From contig JAHIJU010000055.1 of the NCBI GenBank assembly GCA_018898235.1, positions 1-25,110 of the forward strand: a stretch of DNA of 25,110 nt, in the 5' to 3' direction. The notes under the pieces were generated by a model. It made no database searches. It saw only the letters and a program-made list of their open reading frames with translations, and was not told the origin of the DNA. Positions 5,781 through 11,831 of the stretch are shown piece after piece; position 1 is the stretch's first letter, and every line of letters starts with the position of its first letter. This stretch comes from Actinomycetota bacterium. GTDB lineage: Bacteria; Actinomycetota; Actinomycetes; Actinomycetales; Cellulomonadaceae. Both the position numbers and the translations under genes were made by a program.

Positions 5781-7633
5781 TTCTCGCCTCCATCGACGAC
5801 AACGTCGGCACGGATGATTCGCAGAACGGTACGCACACCGATGACAACCGCCCCCAGCAGGAAGGCGATTCCGACGATGCGTTTGAGTGGGGCGGCGGCA
5901 TTCCAGGGCCACGAGCATGTATCGACGACCAGATGCCACCCGAGAAGCGGGACCGGCTCGGAATCGGTAATGACACCGCACTCACCGCCGCCGATCGCGG
6001 CGAACCCGGCGCCCAGGTTCGAGACGACGCCCCCGACCTGGCCGAGCGCCGACCCGTTCCAGGCTGCCGTGACCTTCGACGTCTGGAGCGGCGCGCTCGG
6101 CAGGAACGCCTGTTGCACGACGCATAAGCCGCCCTTGTAGTACCACCAGGGGTTAAACATCGAGGTCCAGGTGAACGGCGGGGGACAGCCATCGTCCGGC
6201 GCGGGAAGGGGAGCGACCGGGGCACTAGTTCCCGTGCCGTCCTGCGGGTCGCCGTATTGCACGCTGCCATCCGGGCCGGGCGCTTTGAACGTCGGTCCGT
6301 ACACGTTGCACTCATCCAGAGCGACGTCGTGAGTCCCGTAGACGCACCGGTAGTCGTCCGTCTTGGCCGGATCAGTGAGCCAGTCGGCGCACAGCGACGG
6401 GCTATCGAAGCAGGCAAGACGAGAGCCCGTCGTCGCGTCGACCCGCTGGAGTTCGAGCACGCAGGACGCGTCGCCGCACTCGGGGTAGGCCTGCTGCCAG
6501 TCTTTCAGCTGCTGCGGCATGTCCCAGGAGTAGACGGGCACCGCGTCGACACCCGCCCCATACTCGCTCACCGTCACGTGCGAAACCGACGCCCCGTTAC
6601 AGGTGGCTTGCGGCATGAGCGGGAACTCGGGATCACTCTCCAGGAAGTGAGCGGACTCCGCGCTCTGAACCGCTCCGCCTTCGCATTGCCATTCCGTGTG
6701 CCACCAGCGTTCCACCGATCCCGAAACCGCTGGCTTGTAGAACTGTGTGCCCTTCGCAAACCACGCCACGTCGATCGCCTTGACCGCGACCACAGGGTTA
6801 GCCTCCGAGGCACCCGACGCGGCGGCGACGATGTACGTCACTCCACCGGCTGCCCGGGCGACATTGAAGCCGGTGTAGTCCGAGACGTAGGCCCACCGCA
6901 TGTAGTCGTAATCGGTCCACTGGTCAACCGTCGATTGACGCGCAACATAAATGAACCCGCTGTACCACTGCTCGGCAGCCGACCACGAGATTGTCGTGGC
7001 CTTCACGACGACGTGATCGGCGTAGACCGAATCCATCGTGAACTGAACGCACGTAGCACCGTGACAATAGGTGTTTGCCCGAGCGTGGCCCGCGTCAATC
7101 GCCGACCACCCCTCAGGAACGCTGGTCACGTCCGCGTCCGGATCGACCTGCGGGGCGAGCACCGGAACGCAGGAGGAATCGCCCAACAGCTGAGACATGT
7201 CGCAGACGAAGCCATCGGAGCGGATGCCGAAGACCTGGCCCATCACGAAGGTGGTGCCGTTGTAGCCGATATCGAAGCCCGTGGCAGCCGTCACGGCCGC
7301 GGTCGCTCCCTTGGCGAGCATGCCGAACTTGCTGGCGCCCTGGAGAGCGGTCGTCGCCTCGCCAACGGTGATCTGTCCGGTGGCGGCTGTACTCGTGATC
7401 GACCGGCTCGCGCCAGCGATGCGAGTCGTCGCCGTCGCGCCGCTGCTCAACGTGCTGGAGGGCAGCCGCGAGGCGCCCGACCGGGCCGCGAGTTGCCGCT
7501 CCCACTGGGCGAATCCCTGGCCGGCATCCGGCGGAGCGACGACGTCCGCCGAGGCGGCAGTGGCGACACCGGCAACCGAGACGAGCGCGAGCACTGCCGC
7601 CGCCGTCATCCGCGCGAACCTCACCCGCACCAC
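5777..7633 (-). CDS. pIII-like adsorption protein, secreted and membrane-anchored
   Basis: The 618-residue protein begins with a basic stretch and a signal peptide (MTAAAVLALVSVAGVATAASA, cleavage likely before DVVAPPD). It continues with a long, Cys-rich and Trp/Tyr-rich exported region and ends with one membrane helix (IVGIAFLLGAVVIGVRTVL) and a short charged tail. This is the layout of inovirus pIII, which binds the host receptor and ends filament assembly. The GTG at 7633 is chosen because GGGAGG lies 7 nt upstream; the same frame is open to 7738, but that would include the terminator hairpin. By eye the gene has more A/T than its neighbours, as is common for fast-evolving receptor-binding genes. 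The host receptor cannot be predicted. Confidence 0.8.
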   Translation of the reverse strand: MVRVRFARMTAAAVLALVSVAGVATAASADVVAPPDAGQGFAQWERQLAARSGASRLPSSTLSSGATATTRIAGASRSITSTAATGQITVGEATTALQGASKFGMLAKGATAAVTAATGFDIGYNGTTFVMGQVFGIRSDGFVCDMSQLLGDSSCVPVLAPQVDPDADVTSVPEGWSAIDAGHARANTYCHGATCVQFTMDSVYADHVVVKATTISWSAAEQWYSGFIYVARQSTVDQWTDYDYMRWAYVSDYTGFNVARAAGGVTYIVAAASGASEANPVVAVKAIDVAWFAKGTQFYKPAVSGSVERWWHTEWQCEGGAVQSAESAHFLESDPEFPLMPQATCNGASVSHVTVSEYGAGVDAVPVYSWDMPQQLKDWQQAYPECGDASCVLELQRVDATTGSRLACFDSPSLCADWLTDPAKTDDYRCVYGTHDVALDECNVYGPTFKAPGPDGSVQYGDPQDGTGTSAPVAPLPAPDDGCPPPFTWTSMFNPWWYYKGGLCVVQQAFLPSAPLQTSKVTAAWNGSALGQVGGVVSNLGAGFAAIGGGECGVITDSEPVPLLGWHLVVDTCSWPWNAAAPLKRIVGIAFLLGAVVIGVRTVLRIIRADVVVDGGEK

Positions 7634-7675
7634 GCGAACGCCTCCCTTCGACCACTGTCGTCCTGTGTTGACACC

Positions 7676-7710
7676 GGCCGGGGTCCCAACTCCTGCGTGG
7701 GACCCCGGCC
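7676..7710 (-). terminator. Strong hairpin between coat protein and pIII-like genes
   Basis: Perfect 13-bp arms, GGCCGGGGTCCCA (7676-7688) and TGGGACCCCGGCC (7698-7710), enclose a 9-nt loop. The hairpin lies in the 125-nt gap after the coat gene. M13 has a terminator in the same place, between VIII and III, which keeps coat protein expression far above that of pIII. Confidence 0.8.
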
Positions 7711-7758
7711 GAGTCGTATCCCGGCCGCGACGCGTCACCGGGGGAGTGCCGTCCTGCC

Positions 7759-7914
7759 TCAGCGGCTGATGCCGAACTTGCCGAGGACGTGGATGAACAC
7801 GCTCAGCCCCACCAGCGCGCCGAAGATCGGGACGACGACCGGCAGCGCGGACGTCAGGGCACCCGAGATGGACGTCGCGAGGGAGGCGAAGCTCGTTGCG
7901 TAGTCGATGGTCAT
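7759..7914 (-). CDS. Major coat protein (pVIII-like)
   Basis: The 51-residue protein has a polar, amphipathic N-terminus (MTIDYATSFASLATSISG), a hydrophobic core (ALPVVVPIFGALVGLSVFIHVLG) and a short basic end (KFGISR). This is the three-part design of filamentous phage coat subunits, whose basic tail faces the DNA. No cleavable signal peptide is apparent, so it would insert directly, as the Pf3 coat does. AGGTGA followed by CAGGTC lies before the ATG at 7914. It is the last gene before a strong terminator. Other short membrane proteins upstream could compete for this role, but none has the same design together with a terminator. Confidence 0.75.
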   Translation of the reverse strand: MTIDYATSFASLATSISGALTSALPVVVPIFGALVGLSVFIHVLGKFGISR

Positions 7915-7924
7915 GACCTGTTTT

Positions 7925-8017
7925 TCACCTCCCTCCACGGACGTAGGCCGCCACCAGGACGACCCCAGCCGCCGCCGCGTATGCGGAGGCGAAGACTTGG
8001 AAGATGTCGGCGAACAT
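7925..8017 (-). CDS. 30-residue phage membrane peptide (pVII/pIX-like position)
   Basis: MFADIFQVFASAYAAAAGVV then LVAAYVRGGR: a 30-residue, nearly all hydrophobic peptide with a basic end. It lies directly before the coat gene, 10 nt from its ATG, and its start shares one base with the stop of the gene before (TGATG). In M13 the two 32 to 33 residue tip proteins pVII and pIX occupy this place. Codon third positions are mostly G/C. Function is inferred from size and order only. Confidence 0.6.
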   Translation of the reverse strand: MFADIFQVFASAYAAAAGVVLVAAYVRGGR

Positions 8018-8121
8018 CAGGCCTCACCGACGAACCGGGTGAACAGGTTGCGTGCCACCAGGAGCGCGATGAACACGCCGTGCACGCCGATCAGCGCGCC
8101 GAGCGCCTGCTCGTAGCTCAT
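8017..8121 (-). CDS. 34-residue phage membrane peptide (pVII/pIX-like position)
   Basis: The 34-residue product has a short polar start (MSYEQALG), one membrane helix (ALIGVHGVFIALLVA) and a polar end (RNLFTRFVGEA). Its ATG overlaps the preceding stop by four bases (ATGA), so translation is probably coupled. With the next gene it forms a pair of about 30-residue proteins just ahead of the coat gene, like the tip proteins of M13. No motif confirms the role. Confidence 0.6.
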   Translation of the reverse strand: MSYEQALGALIGVHGVFIALLVARNLFTRFVGEA

Positions 8122-8234
8122 CGCTGCACCACCCGCGCGAGCAGCGAGAAGGAGACGATCCCGGCCCAGAACCCGCCGACCGCAGCCAGGACCCGGGTGG
8201 CGTCGGCCGCGAGCACGTAGGACAGGACGTCCAT
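8118..8234 (-). CDS. 38-residue phage membrane peptide
   Basis: The 38-residue product (MDVLSYVLAADATRVL then AAVGGFWAGIVSFSLLARVV) holds one membrane helix in its second half and ends in QR. It overlaps the preceding gene (ATGA) and the following gene by four bases each. It may be a minor virion protein or an assembly factor; I do not recognise it. Confidence 0.55.
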   Translation of the reverse strand: MDVLSYVLAADATRVLAAVGGFWAGIVSFSLLARVVQR

Positions 8235-8395
8235 CAGCGTCCACCGCCGTTGACAAGCGCCCACTCGGCGTCGACCTCGGTCCGCCCGCGCCAGGCGACC
8301 AGCCGCCGCGCCACGTACTCGGCCGCGACCCGAGCAGCCACACCGGCGCCGAGCCCGGCGAGCCCGGCGACGACCAGCACCTCCAGGCGGCTCAC
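8234..8395 (-). CDS. 53-residue phage protein with N-terminal membrane helix
   Basis: The 53-residue product starts with a hydrophobic helix (LEVLVVAGLAGLGAGVAA) and continues with a basic and then acidic soluble part (RRLVAWRGRTEVDAEWALVN). This gives the opposite layout to the coat protein. Its GTG overlaps the stop of the gene before (GTGA) and its stop overlaps the next ATG. Function unknown. Confidence 0.55.
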   Translation of the reverse strand: MSRLEVLVVAGLAGLGAGVAARVAAEYVARRLVAWRGRTEVDAEWALVNGGGR

Positions 8396-8544
8396 CGTGC
8401 GCCGCCGAACGCGAGCACGCCGAGCAGCGCGAACACGGTCACAAGCAGCACCACCAGGACGACCCGCCCCAGCGTCGGGTCCGGCATCGAGGCCGCGACC
8501 GCGTCGAGAGCCGACGCGGGCGGGTCCAGCAGTCGGGCGATCAC
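8392..8544 (-). CDS. 50-residue phage membrane protein
   Basis: The 50-residue product has a polar N-terminus (VIARLLDPPASALDAVAASM) and a C-terminal membrane helix (LVVLLVTVFALLGVLAFGG) ending in AR. It overlaps both neighbours by four bases (GTGA at each end). The layout is similar to a coat subunit, so it might be a minor coat or an alternative major coat protein, but it lacks the basic C-terminal tail. Confidence 0.55.
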   Translation of the reverse strand: MIARLLDPPASALDAVAASMPDPTLGRVVLVVLLVTVFALLGVLAFGGAR

Positions 8545-8771
8545 GGCCGCGCTCCGTCGGCGGCGCGCGCCCTCTCAGATGCGAGCAGCTCGCGAAGCAT
8601 CTCCCACGTGAACAGGACGCCGCCCACCAGCGCGGCGACGGACAGCAGCCCACCAGCCGCCGCGTAGACCACACTCAGCCACCCCGGCGCACCCATGCCC
8701 GGCAGGACCGCCGACATCACGAGCAGCAGCCCGCCCGCCGTCGCGAACCTCAGGACCCAGTCGTCGCTCAC
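8541..8771 (-). CDS. 76-residue phage protein with two membrane helices
   Basis: From GTG 8771 the product (VSDDWVLRFATAGG...) has two hydrophobic helices (GGLLLVMSAVLPGM and SVVYAAAGGLLSVAALVGGVLF) and a charged C-terminal tail. The start overlaps the stop of the split gene by four bases (GTGA), and the stop overlaps the next GTG in the same way. The frame is open further upstream, but that part is antisense-like and out of step with the overlapping operon. Function unknown. Confidence 0.6.
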   Translation of the reverse strand: MSDDWVLRFATAGGLLLVMSAVLPGMGAPGWLSVVYAAAGGLLSVAALVGGVLFTWEMLRELLASERARAADGARP

Positions 8772-9049
8772 GACGTCGCCCTGCAGAACCTCGGGGCGAC
8801 GGCCAGCGCCTCGCGCAGACCGGCCAGGTCGCTCGCCCAGTCGTTGAGCACGTCGACTGCGGCCAGGTGCGTCCAGACGACGCCGAGCGGCGCGCCGGCG
8901 CACGCCCGCAGGAACGCGCGCTTGGTCGTCTGCACCATGCCGGCCAGCGCGCCGTCGTCGACCGGCAGCCGTGATGCGAGCCGCAGCTCCACGAGTGCGC
9001 CGACCGCCAGCAGCACCTCACGGAACGCGTGATCGTCGCGTCCCTGCAC
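8768..9049 (-). CDS. First gene of the virion operon, 5' end lost to integration
   Basis: In the lysogen the frame can start at GTG 9049 (93 residues). In the circular phage the same frame continues through attP to an ATG at 1387, giving 121 residues. The retained part is a soluble-looking, helical protein (FREVLLAVGALVELRLASRL, LNDWASDLAGLREALAVAPRF) with no membrane segment. No ribosome binding site is seen at 9049, so in the lysogen it may not be made at all, or only by coupling to read-through from the host GNAT gene. Its stop overlaps the next gene by four bases. Family not recognised. Confidence 0.6.
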   Translation of the reverse strand: MQGRDDHAFREVLLAVGALVELRLASRLPVDDGALAGMVQTTKRAFLRACAGAPLGVVWTHLAAVDVLNDWASDLAGLREALAVAPRFCRATS

Positions 9050-9076
9050 GTCACAGCCATTCTTCGGCGCACCACT

Positions 9077-9104
9077 TGCGCCGATAATGGATGTTATGTC
9101 AGAT
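9077..9104. other. attR: dif site at the right end of the prophage
   Basis: XerC arm TGCGCCGATAA (9077-9087), centre TGGATG (9088-9093) and XerD arm TTATGTCAGAT (9094-9104) closely follow the actinobacterial dif consensus as I recall it (GCCGATAA, six bases, TTATGTCA). The XerD arm is chromosomal and holds the stop codon of the GNAT gene. A 6-bp hairpin (GGCGCA 9066-9071, TGCGCC 9077-9082) overlaps the phage-side XerC arm. This site should be able to serve the chromosome for dimer resolution, as after CTXphi-type integration. Confidence 0.82.
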
Positions 9105-9597
9105 CGTCCATCAGTCGGCGGAGCCAGCGCTCCTCGATGCGCTCCGGGTCGCGGGCCAGCAGGTGCCGCTCCCCGGTGCGCTCGAAACCCGCGCGGACAT
9201 AGAGGTCGCCCGCCGCGAGGTCGCCGTCGGCCACCCAGACCGACAACGTCGTGGCACCCTCGAGGCCCGCCGCGGCCCGCACGGCGTCGAGCAGCGCCCA
9301 GCCCAGCCCACGGCGGCGGACCTCCTGGGCCACCCACAGGCCGACGACGTGCCGGTCGTCTGCCGGCGAACCCGGCTCGTTGATCATCGACACGATCCCG
9401 CGTGGCTCCTGGTCCTCGTCGAACCCCACCCACGTCGCGCTCGTCCTGATACGGCTGCGCCAGTGCTGCTCGGTGAACCGCTGCTCACGCGCCAGAACGG
9501 CCGCGGACACCGGCGAGCCCTCCGTCAGCGCCCGCAGCCGGACGACACGCACCATCGGCCACTCGTCCTCGGACACCCGCCGCACGCTCAGGCTCAT
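9094..9597 (-). CDS. GNAT family N-acetyltransferase
   Basis: The 167-residue protein has the GNAT fold signature: motif A VAQEVRRRGLGWALLDAV with the pyrophosphate-binding RRRGLG loop near residue 95, strands GIVSMI and LSVWVAD before and after it, and the C-terminal LYVRAGFERTGERHLL found in many acetyl-CoA dependent transferases. The acceptor is not predictable. It starts 3 nt after the stop of the metallo-hydrolase gene, so the two form an operon transcribed leftward. Its TAA (9094-9096) is part of the dif XerD arm, so the last codons were fixed by a recombination site. No terminator separates it from the prophage. Confidence 0.88.
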   Translation of the reverse strand: MSLSVRRVSEDEWPMVRVVRLRALTEGSPVSAAVLAREQRFTEQHWRSRIRTSATWVGFDEDQEPRGIVSMINEPGSPADDRHVVGLWVAQEVRRRGLGWALLDAVRAAAGLEGATTLSVWVADGDLAAGDLYVRAGFERTGERHLLARDPERIEERWLRRLMDDLT

Positions 9598-9600
9598 GCC

Positions 9601-10248
9601 TCACCCCACCAGCAGGCGTTCACCAGGTGCGAGCCAGGTCACCGTGCTGTCGCACAGACGTTCGACCCACCGCGTCCACAGGTCCCGCCCCACCTCGGAT
9701 GCCGGCGCGTCATGCACCGGGACCACCTGCCGGGGCGCCAGCTCCCGGACCCAGTCGACCAGGTCCGCCAGCAGCAGCCACGGCGCCGCCACCGGGGCGA
9801 GCACCGTGTCCGGCGTCGGTCGCCCCGCGAGGTCCACATAGGCATCGCCCGGATGGAGCAACGCGCCATCGATCAGGAACCCGACATTGGCGAATCGAGG
9901 CATCGCGGGGTGCAGCGGGGCGTGCCACTCCCCCAGGACCTGGACGTCGAGCCCGGCGAGGTCGAGCCGGTCACCGTCCTGCACGCGATGGACGCGTGCG
10001 ATCGCGGCACCGGCACCCACCAGCTGGTCGACCACGGGTGCCGGTGCGTACACCTCCGCTCCCCCGGCCACCGCCTCGACGACGGCGGGCACCGCGAGGT
10101 GATCACCGTGCTCATGCGTCACCAGGATCTGGCGCGCGCCTGCCAGCGCCTGCGAAAGGTCGCTGTAGACACCGGGATCGATGACGATCGGGTCCTGCGC
10201 CAGCAGGCGTACGCACGAATGACCCCACCGCTCCAACACAACGCTCAT
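9601..10248 (-). CDS. Metallo-beta-lactamase fold hydrolase (UlaG-like)
   Basis: The 215-residue protein has the metal-binding THEHGDHL motif near residue 40, a later LHPGDAY motif, and PVHDAP near the C-terminus, consistent with the UlaG/YtnP-like branch of the metallo-beta-lactamase superfamily. The substrate is unknown. The ATG at 10248 with GGGGGATG context is chosen; the frame is open further upstream, but that lies over the divergent parA gene. It heads a two-gene operon with the GNAT gene and is divergent from parA across 54 nt. Confidence 0.88.
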   Translation of the reverse strand: MSVVLERWGHSCVRLLAQDPIVIDPGVYSDLSQALAGARQILVTHEHGDHLAVPAVVEAVAGGAEVYAPAPVVDQLVGAGAAIARVHRVQDGDRLDLAGLDVQVLGEWHAPLHPAMPRFANVGFLIDGALLHPGDAYVDLAGRPTPDTVLAPVAAPWLLLADLVDWVRELAPRQVVPVHDAPASEVGRDLWTRWVERLCDSTVTWLAPGERLLVG

Positions 10249-10287
10249 CCCCCCATTGTCTCGTTTTCGACTAAGGGCGCAGGGCCC

Positions 10288-10303
10288 TATAACGTTGGGG
10301 CCG
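10288..10303 (+). promoter_or_regulatory. Leaderless promoter of the ParA-like gene
   Basis: TATAAC (10288-10293) ends 9 nt before the GTG at 10303, so transcription should start at or next to the first base of the start codon. The -35 region (TTCGAC near 10266) is weak. No ribosome binding site is present, which fits a leaderless mRNA. Confidence 0.55.
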
Positions 10304-11070
10304 TGCTGGTCCTTGGTGTCTGCAGCCTCAAGGGAGGCGTCGGCAAGACCTCGATCACCCTGGGACTTGCGTCGGCGGCTCTCGAACGTGGCGTCCGAAC
10401 GCTTGTGATCGACCTCGACCCGCAGGGCGACACCACCATGGCGCTCGCGCCTGCGCCGTCCGACGCCGATGTGGCCGATGTGCTCGCGGACCCCGGCCAG
10501 GAGACGATGCGGGCCGCCGCGGCGCTGTCGAGCTGGGCGCTCTCCGGTCTGGACGTGATCCCCGGCAACGAGCGGTCCGCCACGCACGACCGGCTCGACG
10601 AGACCGACGTCGACCGCTTGCGGTACGCCCTGTCGTGGGTGTCCGGCTACGACCTCGTCATCCTGGACTGCCCGCCGTCGTTGGGCGGCCTGACCCGGAC
10701 GGGTCTGACGGCCTGCGACCGCGCTCTCATCGTGACCGAACCCGGCCTCTTCGCCGTGATGGCCGTCGGCCGGGCGTTACGGACCGTGGACGAGCTGCGC
10801 CGCGGGCCGGCACCTCAGCTGCAGCCGCTCGGCGTGGTCATCAACCGGGTGCGGGCCCGCTCGGTGGAGCAGGCGTACCGCCTCGAGGAGCTGAACCGCC
10901 TCTACGGCCCGCTCGTGCTCAGCCCGAGCATCCCTGAGCGCGCAGCGCTCCAACAGGCTCAGGGGGCCGCCAGGCCCATCCACAGCTGGCCGGGTGAGCC
11001 GGCCCGAGAACTGTCCGGGTTGTTCGAGCAGCTGCTGGAACGGGCGCTGCGCGCTCCGAAGGTCCGCTGA
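10303..11070 (+). CDS. ParA/MinD-family ATPase
   Basis: The 255-residue protein has the deviant Walker A KGGVGKT (residues 10-16), DLDPQGD (switch I region) and Walker B LVILDCPPS, all typical of ParA/Soj ATPases that form dynamic dimers on DNA. There is no helix-turn-helix N-terminus and no parB gene beside it, so it is probably an orphan ParA rather than the chromosome partition ATPase. In this phylum such orphan genes often lie beside the MerR/DUF151 cluster, as here. It is convergent with the first MerR gene. Confidence 0.85.
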   Translation: MLVLGVCSLKGGVGKTSITLGLASAALERGVRTLVIDLDPQGDTTMALAPAPSDADVADVLADPGQETMRAAAALSSWALSGLDVIPGNERSATHDRLDETDVDRLRYALSWVSGYDLVILDCPPSLGGLTRTGLTACDRALIVTEPGLFAVMAVGRALRTVDELRRGPAPQLQPLGVVINRVRARSVEQAYRLEELNRLYGPLVLSPSIPERAALQQAQGAARPIHSWPGEPARELSGLFEQLLERALRAPKVR

Positions 11071-11122
11071 GCGAGTTCGCCCGGGGCGGGGCGCTCCGAG
11101 ACCTGGTCTCAGCGAGCCCTGG

Positions 11123-11710
11123 TCAGCTGGCGGTCCTGGCGCGCCGCCGCGCCGCGAGCTCATCGGCCGCATCGGGCGCGAGCGGTGCGGCATCGTCATC
11201 AGCCCGTTCGGTCGGCAGCTCGGCGAGGGTTCCCTCGACCTCGCGCCAGACGCGGCCGACGGCGATGCCGAAGACGCCCTGGCCGCCCTGCACCAGGTCG
11301 ATCACCTCATCGGCCGAGGTGCACTCGTAGACGCTGGCACCGTCGGACATCAGGGTGATCTGAGCGAGGTCCTCCACACCGCGCTCGCGCAGGTGGGCCA
11401 CCGCGGTGCGGATCTGCTGGAGGGAGACACCGGTGTCCAGGAGTCGTTTGACGACCTTCAGGACCAGGACGTCCCGGAACGAGTACAGGCGCTGGGTCCC
11501 CGACCCGGTCGCGGGACGGACCGAGGGCTCCACCAGTCCGGTCCGGGCCCAGTAGTCCAACTGGCGGTAGGTGATGCCCGCCGCGCGGCAGGCTGTCGGG
11601 CCGCGGTACCCGGCCTGCGCATCGAGCTCGGGCAGGTCGTCGTCGAAGAGCAACCCCTGCGCGCTCGCCGGGACCTGCGGCACGGACTCGGTCCGCTCGG
11701 TGGTGCTCAC
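11123..11710 (-). CDS. MerR-family transcriptional regulator (Rv1830-like)
   Basis: The 195-residue protein contains a winged helix-turn-helix (YRGPTACRAAGITYRQLDYW...GSGTQRLYSFRDVLVLKVVKRLLDTG) followed by a dimerisation helix and a C-terminal region without effector cysteines. The order FHA, MerR, DUF151, MerR in the direction of transcription matches Rv1827-Rv1830 of M. tuberculosis, so this is the Rv1830 counterpart. The GTG at 11710 is chosen because GGAGG lies 6 nt upstream. Target genes are not known from the sequence. Confidence 0.85.
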   Translation of the reverse strand: MSTTERTESVPQVPASAQGLLFDDDLPELDAQAGYRGPTACRAAGITYRQLDYWARTGLVEPSVRPATGSGTQRLYSFRDVLVLKVVKRLLDTGVSLQQIRTAVAHLRERGVEDLAQITLMSDGASVYECTSADEVIDLVQGGQGVFGIAVGRVWREVEGTLAELPTERADDDAAPLAPDAADELAARRRARTAS

Positions 11711-11831
11711 GGGGTTCCTCCACACGTCCAGGCGGCCTCTGCCGGCTGCCTCTGCCACGCTAGGCGTCGGCCCCCTGCAACGCAATGACGCCGGTCCGGC
11801 GTGTCGCACCCGGAGAGTCTGACCTTCCACT

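Larger units (their letters stand above)
1348..9093. mobile_element. Integrated filamentous phage (inovirus prophage), about 7.75 kb
   Basis: The element lies between two dif-like sites, has no integrase gene and is almost all transcribed leftward. It encodes a Zot/pI-type ATPase with Walker motifs, an HUH replication initiator, a large secreted protein with a C-terminal membrane anchor, a 51-residue coat protein with the classic polar, hydrophobic, basic layout, a pVI-like protein and a set of 30 to 76 residue membrane proteins. In the circular form the order V-like, small proteins, VIII, terminator, III, VI, I matches M13. No secretin (pIV) gene is seen, as expected for a host with one membrane. 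Propionibacterium phage B5 is the known precedent for an inovirus in actinobacteria. The size falls in the usual inovirus range. Confidence 0.9.

Noticed and set aside
6257..7903. 548-residue plus-strand frame opposite the pIII-like gene
   Set aside because: Arg/His-rich without domains, and opposite a gene with signal peptide, anchor and correct operon joints.
1348..9093. Integrase, transposase, secretin or classic repressor gene
   Set aside because: Looked for on both strands and not seen; the dif junctions explain integration without an integrase.
9091..10302. Long 5' extension of the ParA frame
   Set aside because: It would be antisense to the GNAT and metallo-hydrolase genes; the Walker A motif sits 10 residues after GTG 10303, where a leaderless promoter is found.
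11071..11122. Terminator between parA and the MerR gene
   Set aside because: Only a short GAGACC / GGTCTC repeat with almost no loop is present; too weak to call.
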